64,000 bases of DNA from CAIWHR01 sp963713275 (GCA_963713275.1 CAVQLG010000015.1:1-64000); one strand, 5' to 3'. Positions 40,667 to 49,405 are shown, numbered from the stretch's first letter. Numbers and translations are program-made. The notes: generated by a model not told the origin, from the sequence alone.

Positions 40667-40991
40667 AGCACATCGACGGTGCGTCGAACCATTGCGCAGC
40701 GGTCGAAATCGCGACCCACCTTGCAAAGGGCGTGCACATCGGGAAGAAGGCAATCTGGTCAGCTTCGCGTGACGCGTTCTCGACTTCGGGGGTTTAGCGG
40801 GTGCTTCTCGACGTCGTCCAGTTTCGCTGTTCCTGCACCGCCTCCCGCCATTCGAGTTGCCCGAAAGCTGACGCTGCACGACCACCATCAACGACAGGCG
40901 AATCCTCTGTTCGTTTCTTCGCTCGAATCGAGGGAACATCCGGTAATCTGTCGGGACCAGACCTCGTACCAGACCTGCCATCGTGCGACAG

Positions 40992-41621
40992 ATGCGCTTG
41001 CTGACCTCGATCGGGTTAGCCTTCCCTCTGGCGTTTGTTGCGACTTGGGCACCGACAGCCTCGGCCTCCGAGCAGTGCCGCGAACTCGTGGTTACCTCGC
41101 CTGCGCGCGAATCGACGCATTCGTCAGCGAGACCGACCATTACGTGGGAGGCCGTCCCGGGGGCTTCGGACTATCGTCTCCGGCTGACCAGCCGCCAACC
41201 CGAAGGCCGTATCTTCGCCACTATCGACACTCGGGTAAGCGGCACGAGTTTCGTGCCGCCCCAGGCAGTTGGCGACGGATTTGCCCTGGTCACGGTCAGC
41301 GTCACCAGTCAATGTCCGGCGGGCGCGGCGCCGGCACGGCTGCCGGCCGCCGACCATCGCTTCTTCGTCGATGCCCGGCCCACCTGTCCGGTCGGCAGGC
41401 TGGCGCTCGATGCGCAATCCGGGCACATCACGTGGGCGCCGACAGCCGGTGCGACGCGCTACGAGGTGTTCGCCTACGACCGCGTCGACGGCCGCTTGCT
41501 TTTCAGGCTCGACACGCGCGAGCCGCGCGCATCGCTGGCATTGACCGCCGAGCCCGCCATGATCGCGGTGCGGGCTCAGTGCGGCGAGGTGTTGGGGCAG
41601 CCAAGCTACACCGCCTACTGA
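40992..41621 (+). CDS. Secreted protein with two fibronectin-like repeats
   Basis: 209 residues. Signal peptide MRLLTSIGLAFPLAFVATWA, PTASASEQC with cleavage after ASA. The mature part has two similar beta-sandwich units: ARPTITWEAVPGASDYRLRL with ATIDTRVSGTSFVPP, and SGHITWAPTAGATRYEVFAY with FRLDTREPRASLALT. The pattern 'I-T-W-x-P/A-x-x-GA-x-x-Y-x-(V/L)' is that of fibronectin type III-like domains. Cysteines come in pairs and may be disulfide-bonded. No catalytic site is visible. Convergent with the PAP2 gene remnant; stops overlap. Confidence 0.65.
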   Translation: MRLLTSIGLAFPLAFVATWAPTASASEQCRELVVTSPARESTHSSARPTITWEAVPGASDYRLRLTSRQPEGRIFATIDTRVSGTSFVPPQAVGDGFALVTVSVTSQCPAGAAPARLPAADHRFFVDARPTCPVGRLALDAQSGHITWAPTAGATRYEVFAYDRVDGRLLFRLDTREPRASLALTAEPAMIAVRAQCGEVLGQPSYTAY

Positions 41622-41906
41622 GCCGCCGGTCTCGTTCCCTCATCGCTGGCTGGCGCCGCGTCGCGGCCGAGGCTACGTTCCACGACGCGACGGCCAATAG
41701 CGCGCCCGAGTTTCAGTCCCTCGTCGTTGTCGCTGCGGTAGTGGATGCCGCCATACAGGCGCGACATCGCCGCTTCCTCAGCCGAAGCCTTCACTTCGCC
41801 TGCCCGCTCCGAAAAGAAGGCGGCGAGCACTTCCGCCGCTGCACCGGACGCCGCCGCATGACCGGAGACGTAGCCTGGAAACGGCGGCGTGAACAGGTAA
41901 GGAGAC
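41615..41906 (-). pseudogene. PAP2/vanadium haloperoxidase-like gene, C-terminal part
   Basis: Minus-strand reading SPYLFTPPFPGYVSGHAAAS, GAAAEVLAAFFSERAGEVKA, SAEEAAMSRLYGGIHYRSDN, DEGLKLGRAIGRRVVERSLG. It carries the PSGH-like motif (GYVSGH) and the SR-x-YGGIH-x-RSD motif of the family. The N-terminal part is at 43246-44067, beyond an ISAzo13 element. About 90 residues between the two parts are absent from both sides, so the gene was broken by insertion plus deletion. Confidence 0.75.
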
Positions 41907-41908
41907 TA

Positions 41909-43245
41909 GCAATAATAACTTGAACACTTTGTGTAGTAGCTCTACGATGCGCGGATGGATCAAGTGCCACTTCTTGCGGCGAAGTTCAGGGCCTTGTCGA
42001 CGCGTCTGGACGAGGCGACGCTGCGATTATGGGCCGCGGCCGAGGCCCGCAGCCTGGGGCGCGGTGGCGTCAGTGTGGTGGCCAAAGTCGCCGGGGTATC
42101 GCGCACAACCGTCTACGCGGGCTTGGCCGAGATCGAGGCCGCCGACAAGGCGAAGGGCAAGAGCGGGCACAAGGGGGCTGGGCAGCCGGTGGCACCGGCT
42201 GCCGCCGCGCACCAGCGCATTCGCGCCCCCGGCGGCGGCCGCAAGCGCTTGGTTGATCTCGATGCGAGCTTGCTCGCCGCTCTGGACGCCCTGGTCGAGT
42301 CCGCCAGCAGAGGCGACCCGATGTCTCCCCTGCGCTGGACCTGCAAGAGCACGACGAGGCTGGCTGCCGAGTTGACCCGAAGCGGCCACCGGGTGAGCCA
42401 GCGCACGGTGTGTGACCTCCTGGCCCAACTGAACTACAGCCTGCAGTCGCTGCGCAAGACCCGTGAAGGCGCCCAGCATCCGGACCGGGACGAGCAGTTT
42501 CAGTACATCGCCGCCCTGGTGACGAAGTTTCAGCGCCAGCGGCAACCGGTGATCTCGGTGGACACCAAGAAGAAGGAACTCATAGGGGACTTCAAGAACG
42601 GCGGGCGGGAGTGGCAGCCGCAGGGACAGCCCGAGCCGGTTCGGGTGCACGACTTCATCGACGACCAACTGGGCAAGGTCGCGCCCTACGGCGTCTACGA
42701 CGTCACCGCCAACGTCGGTTGGGTCAGCGTGGGGATCGACCACGACACCGCCGAGTTTGCTGTGCAAAGCATCCGTCACTGGTGGATTGAGATGGGACAG
42801 CCGATGTACCGCCAAGCCAAGCGGCTGCTGATCACCGCCGACTGTGGCGGCAGCAACGGCTACCGGGTGCGCCTGTGGCGGCTTCAACTGCAGCGGCTGG
42901 CCGATGAACTCGGCTTGGAGGTCCAGGTATGCCACTTCCCGCCGGGCACCAGCAAGTGGAACAAGATCGAGCACCGGATGTTCTGCCACATCACCAACAA
43001 CTGGCGCGGCCGTCCCTTGCTGAGCCGACAGGTGGTGGTCAACCTGATTGCCGGCGTGACCACCGACCAAGGCCTTCGAGTGAAGGCCGCACTCGACGAG
43101 AACACCTACGATGCCGGGGTCAAGGTCAGTGATGCGGACCTCGCGGCGATCAACCTCCGGCGCGACGAATTCCATGGCGAGTGGAACTACCGCGTCAGCC
43201 CGAGGACCATTAGCAAACGAGGCTAAGTGTTCAAATTATTTTTGC
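41909..43245. mobile_element. ISAzo13-family insertion sequence
   Basis: A 1337-bp element. Its ends, GCAATAATAACTTGAACACTT (41909) and the complement of GCAAAAATAATTTGAACACT (43245), are imperfect inverted repeats of 21 bases with two mismatches. The dinucleotide TA flanks both ends; no longer target duplication is visible, which agrees with the adjacent deletion in the interrupted gene. It holds one transposase gene. Confidence 0.8.
41955..43226 (+). CDS. ISAzo13-family transposase
   Basis: 423 residues, intact. MDQVPLLAAKFRALSTRLDE, VVAKVAGVSRTTVYAGLAEI (HTH), MSPLRWTCKSTTRLAAELTR, SQRTVCDLLAQLNYSLQSLR, then the catalytic core VISVDTKKKELIGDFKNGGR, LLITADCGGSNGYRVRLWRL and HFPPGTSKWNKIEHRMF (Asp, Asp, Glu). 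WNYRVSPRTIS ends the protein. This is the PF07592 rayt-independent DDE family named after Azoarcus. It should be active: both ends and all catalytic residues are present. Confidence 0.9.
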   Translation: MDQVPLLAAKFRALSTRLDEATLRLWAAAEARSLGRGGVSVVAKVAGVSRTTVYAGLAEIEAADKAKGKSGHKGAGQPVAPAAAAHQRIRAPGGGRKRLVDLDASLLAALDALVESASRGDPMSPLRWTCKSTTRLAAELTRSGHRVSQRTVCDLLAQLNYSLQSLRKTREGAQHPDRDEQFQYIAALVTKFQRQRQPVISVDTKKKELIGDFKNGGREWQPQGQPEPVRVHDFIDDQLGKVAPYGVYDVTANVGWVSVGIDHDTAEFAVQSIRHWWIEMGQPMYRQAKRLLITADCGGSNGYRVRLWRLQLQRLADELGLEVQVCHFPPGTSKWNKIEHRMFCHITNNWRGRPLLSRQVVVNLIAGVTTDQGLRVKAALDENTYDAGVKVSDADLAAINLRRDEFHGEWNYRVSPRTISKRG

Positions 43246-44067
43246 TAGCTTCCTTAGCACTTCCTGCGCTTCCTTCCAATAGCGCTCGCTGCCGTAGGGC
43301 ACCGGTGGCGGCGGCTGAATCTCGCCACTGTCCGCCAGTGCCCAGGTCTTCCAGGTCCCCGCCAGCGGCTCGGTCGGGTTGAACAGACTGAGCGGCGGCA
43401 CGGCGCGCCAGATGCCCGGGCCGGGCTTGGGACGGTGCGCCGGATTCCAGATCGCGTCCGCCCCGTCGTTCAGTGCGCGACTGATCGTGCGCGCCGCTGC
43501 TCGCTCGCCGACCCGCCAGGCGTCGTCAATCGATACGCCAGAACTCTTCGCCTTGGCTACAGCCGAGAGCGCGGCGCCGCGCCCCATCGCGCCCAACCGG
43601 CCGGGCGACTCCTCCGGGTAGAAGTGAGTCAGGACCGTCGATGCGGTCGCGTGCACCGCCACCGCCTGGGCCGCCGGATCGGTACTGGTCGGGGCCAGCT
43701 CGATCAGCGCGTCGTTCGCGGCGGCATGCAGATGCGCTAGTACGCGCGCGGCCCGCAGCGGGTTCTGCTGATACTTCACCACCAGATCGAGGGCGGTCTC
43801 GGTCCAGGGCAGCGGCGCGGCACCGTTCGCCCATTTCGCCACCAAACGCTCCATCGCCCCCGGCCGGGCCTCTACGGCGAAGGAGAAGTCCACGGCGCGC
43901 AACGTACTCGCACCGTCAGAATACGTGCCCGCGGAGGTAACGTGATCAGGCGTCCAGCGCTTCCACCCGGCGACCGGGGATTCCGCTGCGGCGGAAGCCA
44001 CGCCGAGGACCAGCAGCCCGGCAATGCCGAGCACCATCCCAAGCCGCGAACCCCGCTGCTCGGGCAT
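43246..44067 (-). pseudogene. PAP2/vanadium haloperoxidase-like gene, N-terminal part
   Basis: From the ATG at 44067: MPEQRGSRLGMVLGIAGLLV, LGVASAAAESPVAGWKRWTP is a signal peptide; then VVKYQQNPLRAARVLAHLHA, AANDALIELAPTSTDPAAQA, THFYPEESPGRLGAMGRGAA and NPTEPLAGTWKTWALADSGE. The frame meets the insertion sequence after EAQEVLRKLA and stops within it. The catalytic residues are all on the other fragment, so no activity is expected. The ATG overlaps the RAYT stop. Confidence 0.7.
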
Positions 44068-44801
44068 CAGAACAGGTCCGCCTGTTCTTCCGACACCGCA
44101 TGCGTTGCCGCAACCGGCCGTCCCGCCTTGCCGCGCGTCACCCGTCGTCCCGCCGCCGCCTCGATCTGCGCCAGGAAGCGCTTGCCGCCCAAGGCGCAGC
44201 CGCCGTTGGTGGCCTCGCGAGTCTCCTTCAAGGTTTCCGGGTCCAGTTCGCTCTTGAACAGCGCCCGGTAGGCCGCCCGCCGTTCCGCCGCGTCCTTCGC
44301 CAGCCGGAGGTATTCCCGGTGCGGCGTGATCAGGTCGGAGGACTTGTCTTCGGCATTGCTCCGGTAGCTGCTCCAGCGGTACTCGCGCGGATGCGCCGCC
44401 ATGTCCGCGCGCACCGGGTTGAGTTCGACGTAGCGATAGCACGCCAGCACGTAGGCTTCGGACTGTGCCAGGCACGAGCGGAAGCGCCCCTCCCACAGCG
44501 TGCCGCTGCGCCGATAGGCGCGATTCACGTACTGCACGTAGCGCTGGCCCAGGTGCTTCATCAGCAGCGAGGCGCCGTCGGCCTCCTTGGGCGTCACCAG
44601 CAGATGCACGTGGTTGGTCATCAGCACCCAGGCATGGACCGCGCAGCCGAACAGGCGGGCGAGTTCCTCGAGGTGGTGCAGGTACATCGCGTAGTCCTCG
44701 TCGGCGAAGAAGCAGGCGCCGCGGTTGTTGCCGCGCTGGATGATGTGGGTGGCAACGCCGGCGAGCGCGAGGCGGGGGCGGCGGGGGATGTTGGTGGCGA
44801 T
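44067..44801 (-). CDS. REP-associated tyrosine transposase (RAYT)
   Basis: About 244 residues: ATNIPRRPRLALAGVATHII, QRGNNRGACFFADEDYAMYL, HAWVLMTNHVHLLVTPKEAD (HxH nuclease motif), SLLMKHLGQRYVQYVNRAYR, RSGTLWEGRFRSCLAQSEAY, ACYRYVELNPVRADMAAHPR with the catalytic Tyr. This is the Y1/HUH fold of RAYTs, single-copy enzymes linked to dispersed REP hairpins. The conserved N-terminus begins at ~44801 with ATC, not ATG; the first ATG (44687) would cut off 38 conserved residues, so the start is either unusual or mutated. Confidence 0.8.
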   Translation of the reverse strand: MATNIPRRPRLALAGVATHIIQRGNNRGACFFADEDYAMYLHHLEELARLFGCAVHAWVLMTNHVHLLVTPKEADGASLLMKHLGQRYVQYVNRAYRRSGTLWEGRFRSCLAQSEAYVLACYRYVELNPVRADMAAHPREYRWSSYRSNAEDKSSDLITPHREYLRLAKDAAERRAAYRALFKSELDPETLKETREATNGGCALGGKRFLAQIEAAAGRRVTRGKAGRPVAATHAVSEEQADLF

Positions 44802-44846
44802 TCCCTGAACGGCAGCCTAGCCTTGCGGAGCGAACCCCTCAGCGGT

Positions 44847-45143
44847 TCAGACGCGCCCCTGCCACTGCCGAGGATCCCGCCGGCTGTGGAAACAGGCGAT
44901 CACGAAGATGGCTTCGTCCAAGACCCGGAAGAACAGCCCGTAGGGAAACTTTCGTAATCTCGCACGCCGCACGTCGGCAAGGACGACTGGGAACTGAAAC
45001 GGGTTGGTGCCAAGGCGTTGCACGACGAAATCCACCTCGCCACGGAAGCGCGCACCCAAGCCTGCAGCTTCACCGTCATACCACGCCTGCGCCTCGATCA
45101 CCTCGGCCTGCGCCGCAGGCGTGAAAAGCACGCCCCGCTTCAC
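44847..45143 (-). CDS. ParE/RelE-type toxin
   Basis: 98 residues: MKRGVLFTPAAQAEVIEAQA, WYDGEAAGLGARFRGEVDFV, VQRLGTNPFQFPVVLADVRR, ARLRKFPYGLFFRVLDEAIF, VIACFHSRRDPRQWQGRV. The 'A-x-x-(D/E)-(I/V)-x-(D/E)-A-x-x-WY', 'R-x-x-x-L-x-x-F-P-Y-x-(L/I)' and 'H-x-x-R-(D/N)-P' motifs are those of the ParE superfamily (PF05016), which poisons gyrase or ribosome-bound mRNA. ATG overlaps the antitoxin stop by four bases, the usual order of such modules. Confidence 0.85.
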   Translation of the reverse strand: MKRGVLFTPAAQAEVIEAQAWYDGEAAGLGARFRGEVDFVVQRLGTNPFQFPVVLADVRRARLRKFPYGLFFRVLDEAIFVIACFHSRRDPRQWQGRV

Positions 45144-45358
45144 GGGCAGCGGCGCGCGAGTTCGGCCTTGAGTTGATCCCAGGTTACTGCGCCAGCCCGA
45201 CCCTGTTCGAAGCTGCCAAGCCTGCGCTCCAGTTCGGCGCGCTGCGCCGGTGGCACCGGCAGGTCAGAATCGTCCAGGCTGTCCCACAGTTGCTCGATGA
45301 GCGCCAGGCGCTCCTGCGGCGACAGGCGGTTGATCTCTTCGGGTGTGATGTTCAGCAT
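45140..45358 (-). CDS. Addiction module antitoxin (PF09720 type)
   Basis: 72 residues: MLNITPEEINRLSPQERLAL, IEQLWDSLDDSDLPVPPAQR, AELERRLGSFEQGRAGAVTW, DQLKAELARRCP. 'L-S-x-x-E-R-L-x-L-I-E-x-LWDSL', 'P-x-x-(Q/H)-x-x-E-L-x-x-R' and 'W-x-x-(L/V)' are the fingerprint of PF09720 antitoxins, always paired with a ParE-type toxin. Start chosen at 45358 because the family begins there; a longer in-frame extension has no similarity. Confidence 0.85.
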   Translation of the reverse strand: MLNITPEEINRLSPQERLALIEQLWDSLDDSDLPVPPAQRAELERRLGSFEQGRAGAVTWDQLKAELARRCP

Positions 45359-45470
45359 GCCGTGTAGCCTAACGAATAGCGTCGCAATTGGGAAGCGCCC
45401 GGGCCAGGGCGGATGCGCTGGAGCGCGGCAATCTGCCATGCGCCCTCTGCCGCAAGAAAAAGTGGTCTGA

Positions 45471-47007
45471 CCCCAATGGCACTACCTTAAGGCGAACCTG
45501 TTCTGGATCAACGAGATAGGGGTGGGCTGAACACCTGACGGCGCTATCATGCGGTTGTTGAAGCGCTGATGAATAACGCTGGAGGGTCAGCCCAAATGGA
45601 TGGTAGCAAGAAAGCGGGTTTCGTCGAACAGGTGCGGCGTTTTCGGGCCCGGTTTGTGCAGCGCGCCGGCTCAGCGCTGGGTGAGGTGCTCACGGCGCAG
45701 GTTCTGAGGACGATCGTGATGGAGGAGGCCGGTAGGTGGCGCAACCGTCTGTTCAGTCCGCTGACGACGGTGGTGATGTTCATCGAGCAAGTGCTTGGTG
45801 CCGATCACAGTTGCCAGGATGCCGTGGCCAAGGGGCTGAGTGCTCGGGTGGCGCTCGGCGAGGCGCCGTGGAGCCTGAACACCGGCCCGTACTGCAAGGC
45901 ACGCCAACGACTGGCCCTTGGGCTGATCGAACGGCTGGGCCGTGAGGTTGGGGCGCGGCTGTGTGCGGCACAACCGGCGCCGTGGCTGTGGCGGGGCCGA
46001 CACGTCAAACTGGCCGATGGCACGACGCTGACGATGCCCGACACCGTCGAGAACCAGAAAGCGTTCCCGCAGAGCACGCAGCAGAAGCCCGGACTGGGCT
46101 TTCCGCTGGCACGTCTGGTGGGCATCGTCTCGTTGTCCTGCGGGGCGGTATTGGAATGGGCCGGCGGCCCGTGTGCAGGCAAGAAAACGGGGGAAACGGC
46201 ACTGTTGTGGGGGTTGATGGACAAGCTCTGCCAAGGTGATGTGGTCGTTGCCGATCGGTACTTTGCCGGCTACTTCGGCATCGCGCGCTTACAACAACGT
46301 CAGGTCGACGTGGTCATTCGCCAGCATCAACGCCGGCGCACCGATTTTCGCCGCGGACGGCGCCTGGGCAAGCGCGACCATGTGGTGAGCTGGGCACGCC
46401 CGCCGCGTCCCGGCTGGATGGATCCGGCCACTTACGACACCATGCCCGAAACCATGGTCATGCGCGAGGTCCGCGTCGGTAGTCTGACCGTGGTGACCAC
46501 GCTGCTTGATGCAGACGAAGTGAGCAAGCTGGAATTGGTCGGCTTGTATGGCATGCGCTGGCAGATCGAACTGGATTTCCGTTCGATCAAGACGGTCATG
46601 CAGATGGAAATCCTGCGCTGCAAGAGCCCGCAGATGATCCGCAAGGAGATTGCTGCGCATCTGCTGGCCTACAACCTGGTACGCGCCGTCATGGCACGGG
46701 CGGCCTATCTGGCTCGCGTGCTGCCGCGCCAACTGAGCTTCAAGGCAACGCTGCAAGTCCTCAACGCCTTCGCGGAAAACCTGCGCTTCTGTCCGCGCAG
46801 CCGGCTCGGCATCCGCCACGCGATTGTCTTAGGCAGCATCGGCACGTTGATTCTGCCCTTCCGCCCCAATCGTGTCGAACCGAGAGCCGTCAAGCGACGA
46901 CCAAAGCCTCGCAAGCTGCTCACCAAACCCCGCCCCGTCCTGCGCGAGCGCCTCCGCAAGCAACAACAACGGCATATCGCTGCCTTCTTAAGGTAGTGCC
47001 ATTGGGG
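45471..47007. mobile_element. IS4-family insertion sequence
   Basis: A 1537-bp element bounded by perfect 21-base inverted repeats: CCCCAATGGCACTACCTTAA at the left end and its complement at the right end (46987-47007). One transposase gene fills it. On its right it cuts into another transposase gene (47008-47719), so it inserted into an older element. No obvious target duplication remains. Confidence 0.85.
45596..46996 (+). CDS. IS4-family transposase
   Basis: 466 residues. VEQVRRFRARFVQRAGSALG, VVMFIEQVLGADHSCQDAVA, LNTGPYCKARQRLALGLIER; catalytic HVKLADGTTLTMPDT (first Asp), DVVVADRYFAGYFGIARLQQ (second Asp) and the YREK motif LYGMRWQIELDFRSIKTVMQ (Tyr, Arg, Glu, Lys). QMIRKEIAAHLLAYNLVRAV follows. 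All catalytic residues are present and the frame is open to the right repeat. ATG at 45596 has GGAGG upstream; 45569 is an alternative. Confidence 0.9.
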   Translation: MDGSKKAGFVEQVRRFRARFVQRAGSALGEVLTAQVLRTIVMEEAGRWRNRLFSPLTTVVMFIEQVLGADHSCQDAVAKGLSARVALGEAPWSLNTGPYCKARQRLALGLIERLGREVGARLCAAQPAPWLWRGRHVKLADGTTLTMPDTVENQKAFPQSTQQKPGLGFPLARLVGIVSLSCGAVLEWAGGPCAGKKTGETALLWGLMDKLCQGDVVVADRYFAGYFGIARLQQRQVDVVIRQHQRRRTDFRRGRRLGKRDHVVSWARPPRPGWMDPATYDTMPETMVMREVRVGSLTVVTTLLDADEVSKLELVGLYGMRWQIELDFRSIKTVMQMEILRCKSPQMIRKEIAAHLLAYNLVRAVMARAAYLARVLPRQLSFKATLQVLNAFAENLRFCPRSRLGIRHAIVLGSIGTLILPFRPNRVEPRAVKRRPKPRKLLTKPRPVLRERLRKQQQRHIAAFLR

Positions 47008-47719
47008 GCCGGCCTCTTTTGCGCGGGCCAGAATGCAGGTAGGGAGTATAGGCAACGGCATTGGATTTCATCCGGGTGACCAGGTGGCTGCCCTGCTTGA
47101 GCAAGCCGGTGACGATCTTGCGGGCCGCGTAGTACGCATCGGCCACGAAGTAGAACGGCTCCTGGATGGCGATGCTCCCGAGCAGCGCGAGCATTTTGTC
47201 CAGCAGGGTGCGCCGATCGCGATTGGACCACACCAGACCTTCGTGGATGCGCACGGCCAGCGGTAGCGCGAAGACACTCTGCGCGGCCTGGACCAGCAGG
47301 CTGACCGCCTGCAAGGAATGGCCCATGATGTACTCGGGCTTGGTGTTCGCTGCCGACTGCTGATGCAGCAGCTTGACGGCGGGCATCTTCTTGCCGCACT
47401 TGGGCACCTTGATGCCATCTCCGACCAGGACCCGCCGGCCGTTGATGCGCAAGGGCGCAGGCAGCAGATGCAGCACCACCTGGGTCCACCGCGCTGAGAG
47501 CCGATCGAGCTGCACGGCGTTGCTATGAAAGTTATCGAGCAGCTGGTTGTAGAAGCGCGGCGCGAGCTGCAGTGCCCGCACGATGCTGGTCACCCCCAGC
47601 AGCTCGGTGCGCACCGTCAAGCCGGCCACGGCGGTGGCGAACCACAGGAAGCTGCGCTGGCGCGAGAACGCCGGGCGCAGCAACCGTATCGCATTCCACC
47701 AGGCGATCCACAGCGCCAT
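47008..47719 (-). pseudogene. DDE transposase truncated by the IS4 element
   Basis: From the ATG at 47719 with GGAGG: MALWIAWWNAIRLLRPAFSR, SFLWFATAVAGLTVRTELLG, RWTQVVLHLLPAPLRINGRR, VLVGDGIKVPKCGKKMPAVK (first Asp), PFYFVADAYYAARKIVTGLL (second Asp), HLVTRMKSNAVAYTPYLH. The family is an IS701/DDE_5-like transposase; the third acidic residue and the C-terminus are missing because the frame meets the IS4 repeat at 47007. Left of the IS4 element, AAGTGGTCTGACC resembles an insertion sequence end. Confidence 0.7.
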
Positions 47720-47741
47720 GGTTTCCTCCCCTCGGTAAGTG

Positions 47742-47990
47742 TCAAGCGCGTAGAGCAGAGCTAGGACACAACAACGCCCCGCGCCGAGGCCCCAGCGCAT
47801 TGCTCACGGCAGCACTGGCGGCAATTGCCAAGCTGCGGCCGGGGTCGCTGGCGATCCGGCAATAGGCCTCGACGCATTGGCGGGTGCGCAAGCAGCCGGA
47901 GACTTTCTGCTCGACCTTGGCGCACGGTTCCCCAACGGGCCCTTGCGGCCATTCGGCGCGCAGTGCAACCTTATTGCCGCTGCCCACCAC
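47742..47990 (-). pseudogene. IS66-like transposase C-terminal remnant
   Basis: The short frame reads PQGPVGEPCAKVEQKVSGCL, RTRQCVEAYCRIASDPGRSL. 'K-x-x-Q-K-(V/I)-SGC-x-R-(T/S)...FCRI-x-S' is the C-terminal motif of IS66-type transposases (their form is K-x-QQKISGCFRS...FCRIRSYLST). There is no start of its own and no catalytic domain, so it is a leftover. Confidence 0.45.
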
Positions 47991-47991
47991 C

Positions 47992-48654
47992 TCAGCTGGC
48001 CTCGACGGCCATGAGTGCGGCCAGGACCGCCAGCCGCTCTGGCGCCGGCATGGCGCGGTAGCGCCGCGCCCAAGTTTCGGCCTTGCGCTTGATGCGCTGG
48101 CGATCGGTGAAGTTGTTGCCGGCGAAGCGCGCCCAGTGCACCCGGTCCGGGATGAAGTTGAGCCACAGCTTCTCGGTGCGCACGCCGGCCTGGTTCATGA
48201 CCTGCAGCTCCAGGTGCTGCCAATCCGCGAGCTGCTCGTCGTAGAGGGCCGAGGGGTAGCCGGACAGGAGCACCGGACACGGCAGGCCCTTGAGCAGCGC
48301 CAGGAGCTCGCGATGGTCCTGCTCCGTGTACTCGAAGCGATAGCGCCGCCCCGAGCTGCGAGTCTCGTGCAGGTAGGGAGGGTCGCTGTATACCAGCTCC
48401 CGGCCGGTGAACGGGAACTGCGCCAGAAAGCGGTGGGCGCAGCCGCGGACCTTCTCCACCGGGTAGTCGCACTGGAAGCGCTCTAGCGCCCGCTCGTCGC
48501 GATCGATACCGATGTTGCGCAGCGCCGGCGGCTTGCGCTGCATGATGGCCCCGCCGCCGAGGTGGGTCTCGATATAAGTGTGGTGCGGCGGCATGAGGGC
48601 GATGATCGGCTGGCACAAGCCGGAGGTCGCCTTGGAGCCGAAATAGCCGCCCAT
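47992..48654 (-). CDS. Dam-like DNA adenine methylase (class D12)
   Basis: 220 residues: MGGYFGSKATSGLCQPIIAL, MPPHHTYIETHLGGGAIMQR, PALRNIGIDRDERALERFQC, ELVYSDPPYLHETRSSGRRY, RFEYTEQDHRELLALLKGLP, CPVLLSGYPSALYDEQLADW. The SAM motif (F-x-GSK ... ETHLGGGAI) and catalytic DPPY define a D12 class N6-adenine methylase; a phage or island-borne solitary methylase is likely because no restriction gene is next to it. The C-terminus (KRKAETWARRYRAMPAPERL) is basic. Intact. Confidence 0.8.
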   Translation of the reverse strand: MGGYFGSKATSGLCQPIIALMPPHHTYIETHLGGGAIMQRKPPALRNIGIDRDERALERFQCDYPVEKVRGCAHRFLAQFPFTGRELVYSDPPYLHETRSSGRRYRFEYTEQDHRELLALLKGLPCPVLLSGYPSALYDEQLADWQHLELQVMNQAGVRTEKLWLNFIPDRVHWARFAGNNFTDRQRIKRKAETWARRYRAMPAPERLAVLAALMAVEAS

Positions 48655-48997
48655 CGCAGTTGGCCCGTCAGAGGTCGCGGACCCATCGTAGCCGCGACCC
48701 GCTATGCTGTCAAGGACGACTTGCTGCGCCTTGCCTGCCCCCGTACCGGCAGGGGCGGCCAGGGGAGCGAGTCGTTACGGGTCGCTAACACGCCAGGACC
48801 AAGATTCCGCAAGCCACGGCGCGGCCTACGACCAGCGGGAGCTATACACGGGAGAGGAAGGGCCATACTGAATCCATTGCCCGCGCGCGCCTGCGCGCCG
48901 TGCGCCGGCAGATCGCCAGCTACGCGCGCTGCAAGGCCCTGAGCGCAGCATGGATCGCCTTGGGCCTCGGCTAACCCAGCGGTGCTATGCTTATCTG
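48655..48997. other. Gene-free segment
   Basis: Between the divergent Dam-like gene and the hypothetical gene at 48998. I see no supported gene, repeat or RNA here; promoters of both flanking genes should lie in it. Confidence 0.4.
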
Positions 48998-49405
48998 ATG
49001 GGCCAACAGCATGACCAACATCCCTTCGCGGACAATCCTTTCCTCGAAGGTCTTGGCGGCTGGATGGACAGCTCCGCAGGGCAGCTTTCCAGTGAAGTGT
49101 TGGATGCGGTGTGGACGTTGCTAGAAAAGGTCGATGTCGACGCCAAGCAGCGCAAGATCATCTGGGAAGATGGGCAACGGCTTTCGATTACCGAGTCCGT
49201 GCAACGCATTCACGCCGGCTGCCCAGACTATCCGCTCGAGCTGATCGAAACGCATCTGCTCGGATGGCTCGAAATGGAGTTCGTCCCACCCAACGCTTCT
49301 CCGGAGCAATTAGACGAGCTCGATCGGCTTACCGAGAACTGGATCGAGGACCACGAGCGGCGAGCCGAGGCCGCGCGAAAACGGGGGAGAACTCGGCACT
49401 CTTGA
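48998..49405 (+). CDS. Acidic hypothetical protein
   Basis: 135 residues from the ATG at 48998: MGQQHDQHPFADNPFLEGLG, GWMDSSAGQLSSEVLDAVWT, LLEKVDVDAKQRKIIWEDGQ, RLSITESVQRIHAGCPDYPL, ELIETHLLGWLEMEFVPPNA. Strongly acidic and mostly helical, no membrane segment, no known motif. Its end overlaps, on the opposite strand, the tail of the RHS fragment. An immunity-type protein is conceivable from charge and neighbourhood, but direction argues against a normal toxin-immunity pair. Confidence 0.5.
   Translation: MGQQHDQHPFADNPFLEGLGGWMDSSAGQLSSEVLDAVWTLLEKVDVDAKQRKIIWEDGQRLSITESVQRIHAGCPDYPLELIETHLLGWLEMEFVPPNASPEQLDELDRLTENWIEDHERRAEAARKRGRTRHS

Larger units (their letters stand above)
39881..40991. 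other. 1.1-kb gene-free segment with hairpin, terminator and tRNA-like end
   Basis: No reading frame here has protein character on either strand. It contains the GGCGATRG-rich inverted repeat at 40125-40189, a minus-strand terminator at 40508-40534 and a tRNA 3'-end-like stretch at 40640-40666. Such content is typical of an old integration boundary. Confidence 0.5.

Noticed and set aside
40319..41140. 273-residue minus-strand open frame across the gene-free segment
   Set aside because: Arg/Ser/Pro-rich composition, overlaps the terminator and tRNA-like end, and no motif or ribosome site supports it.
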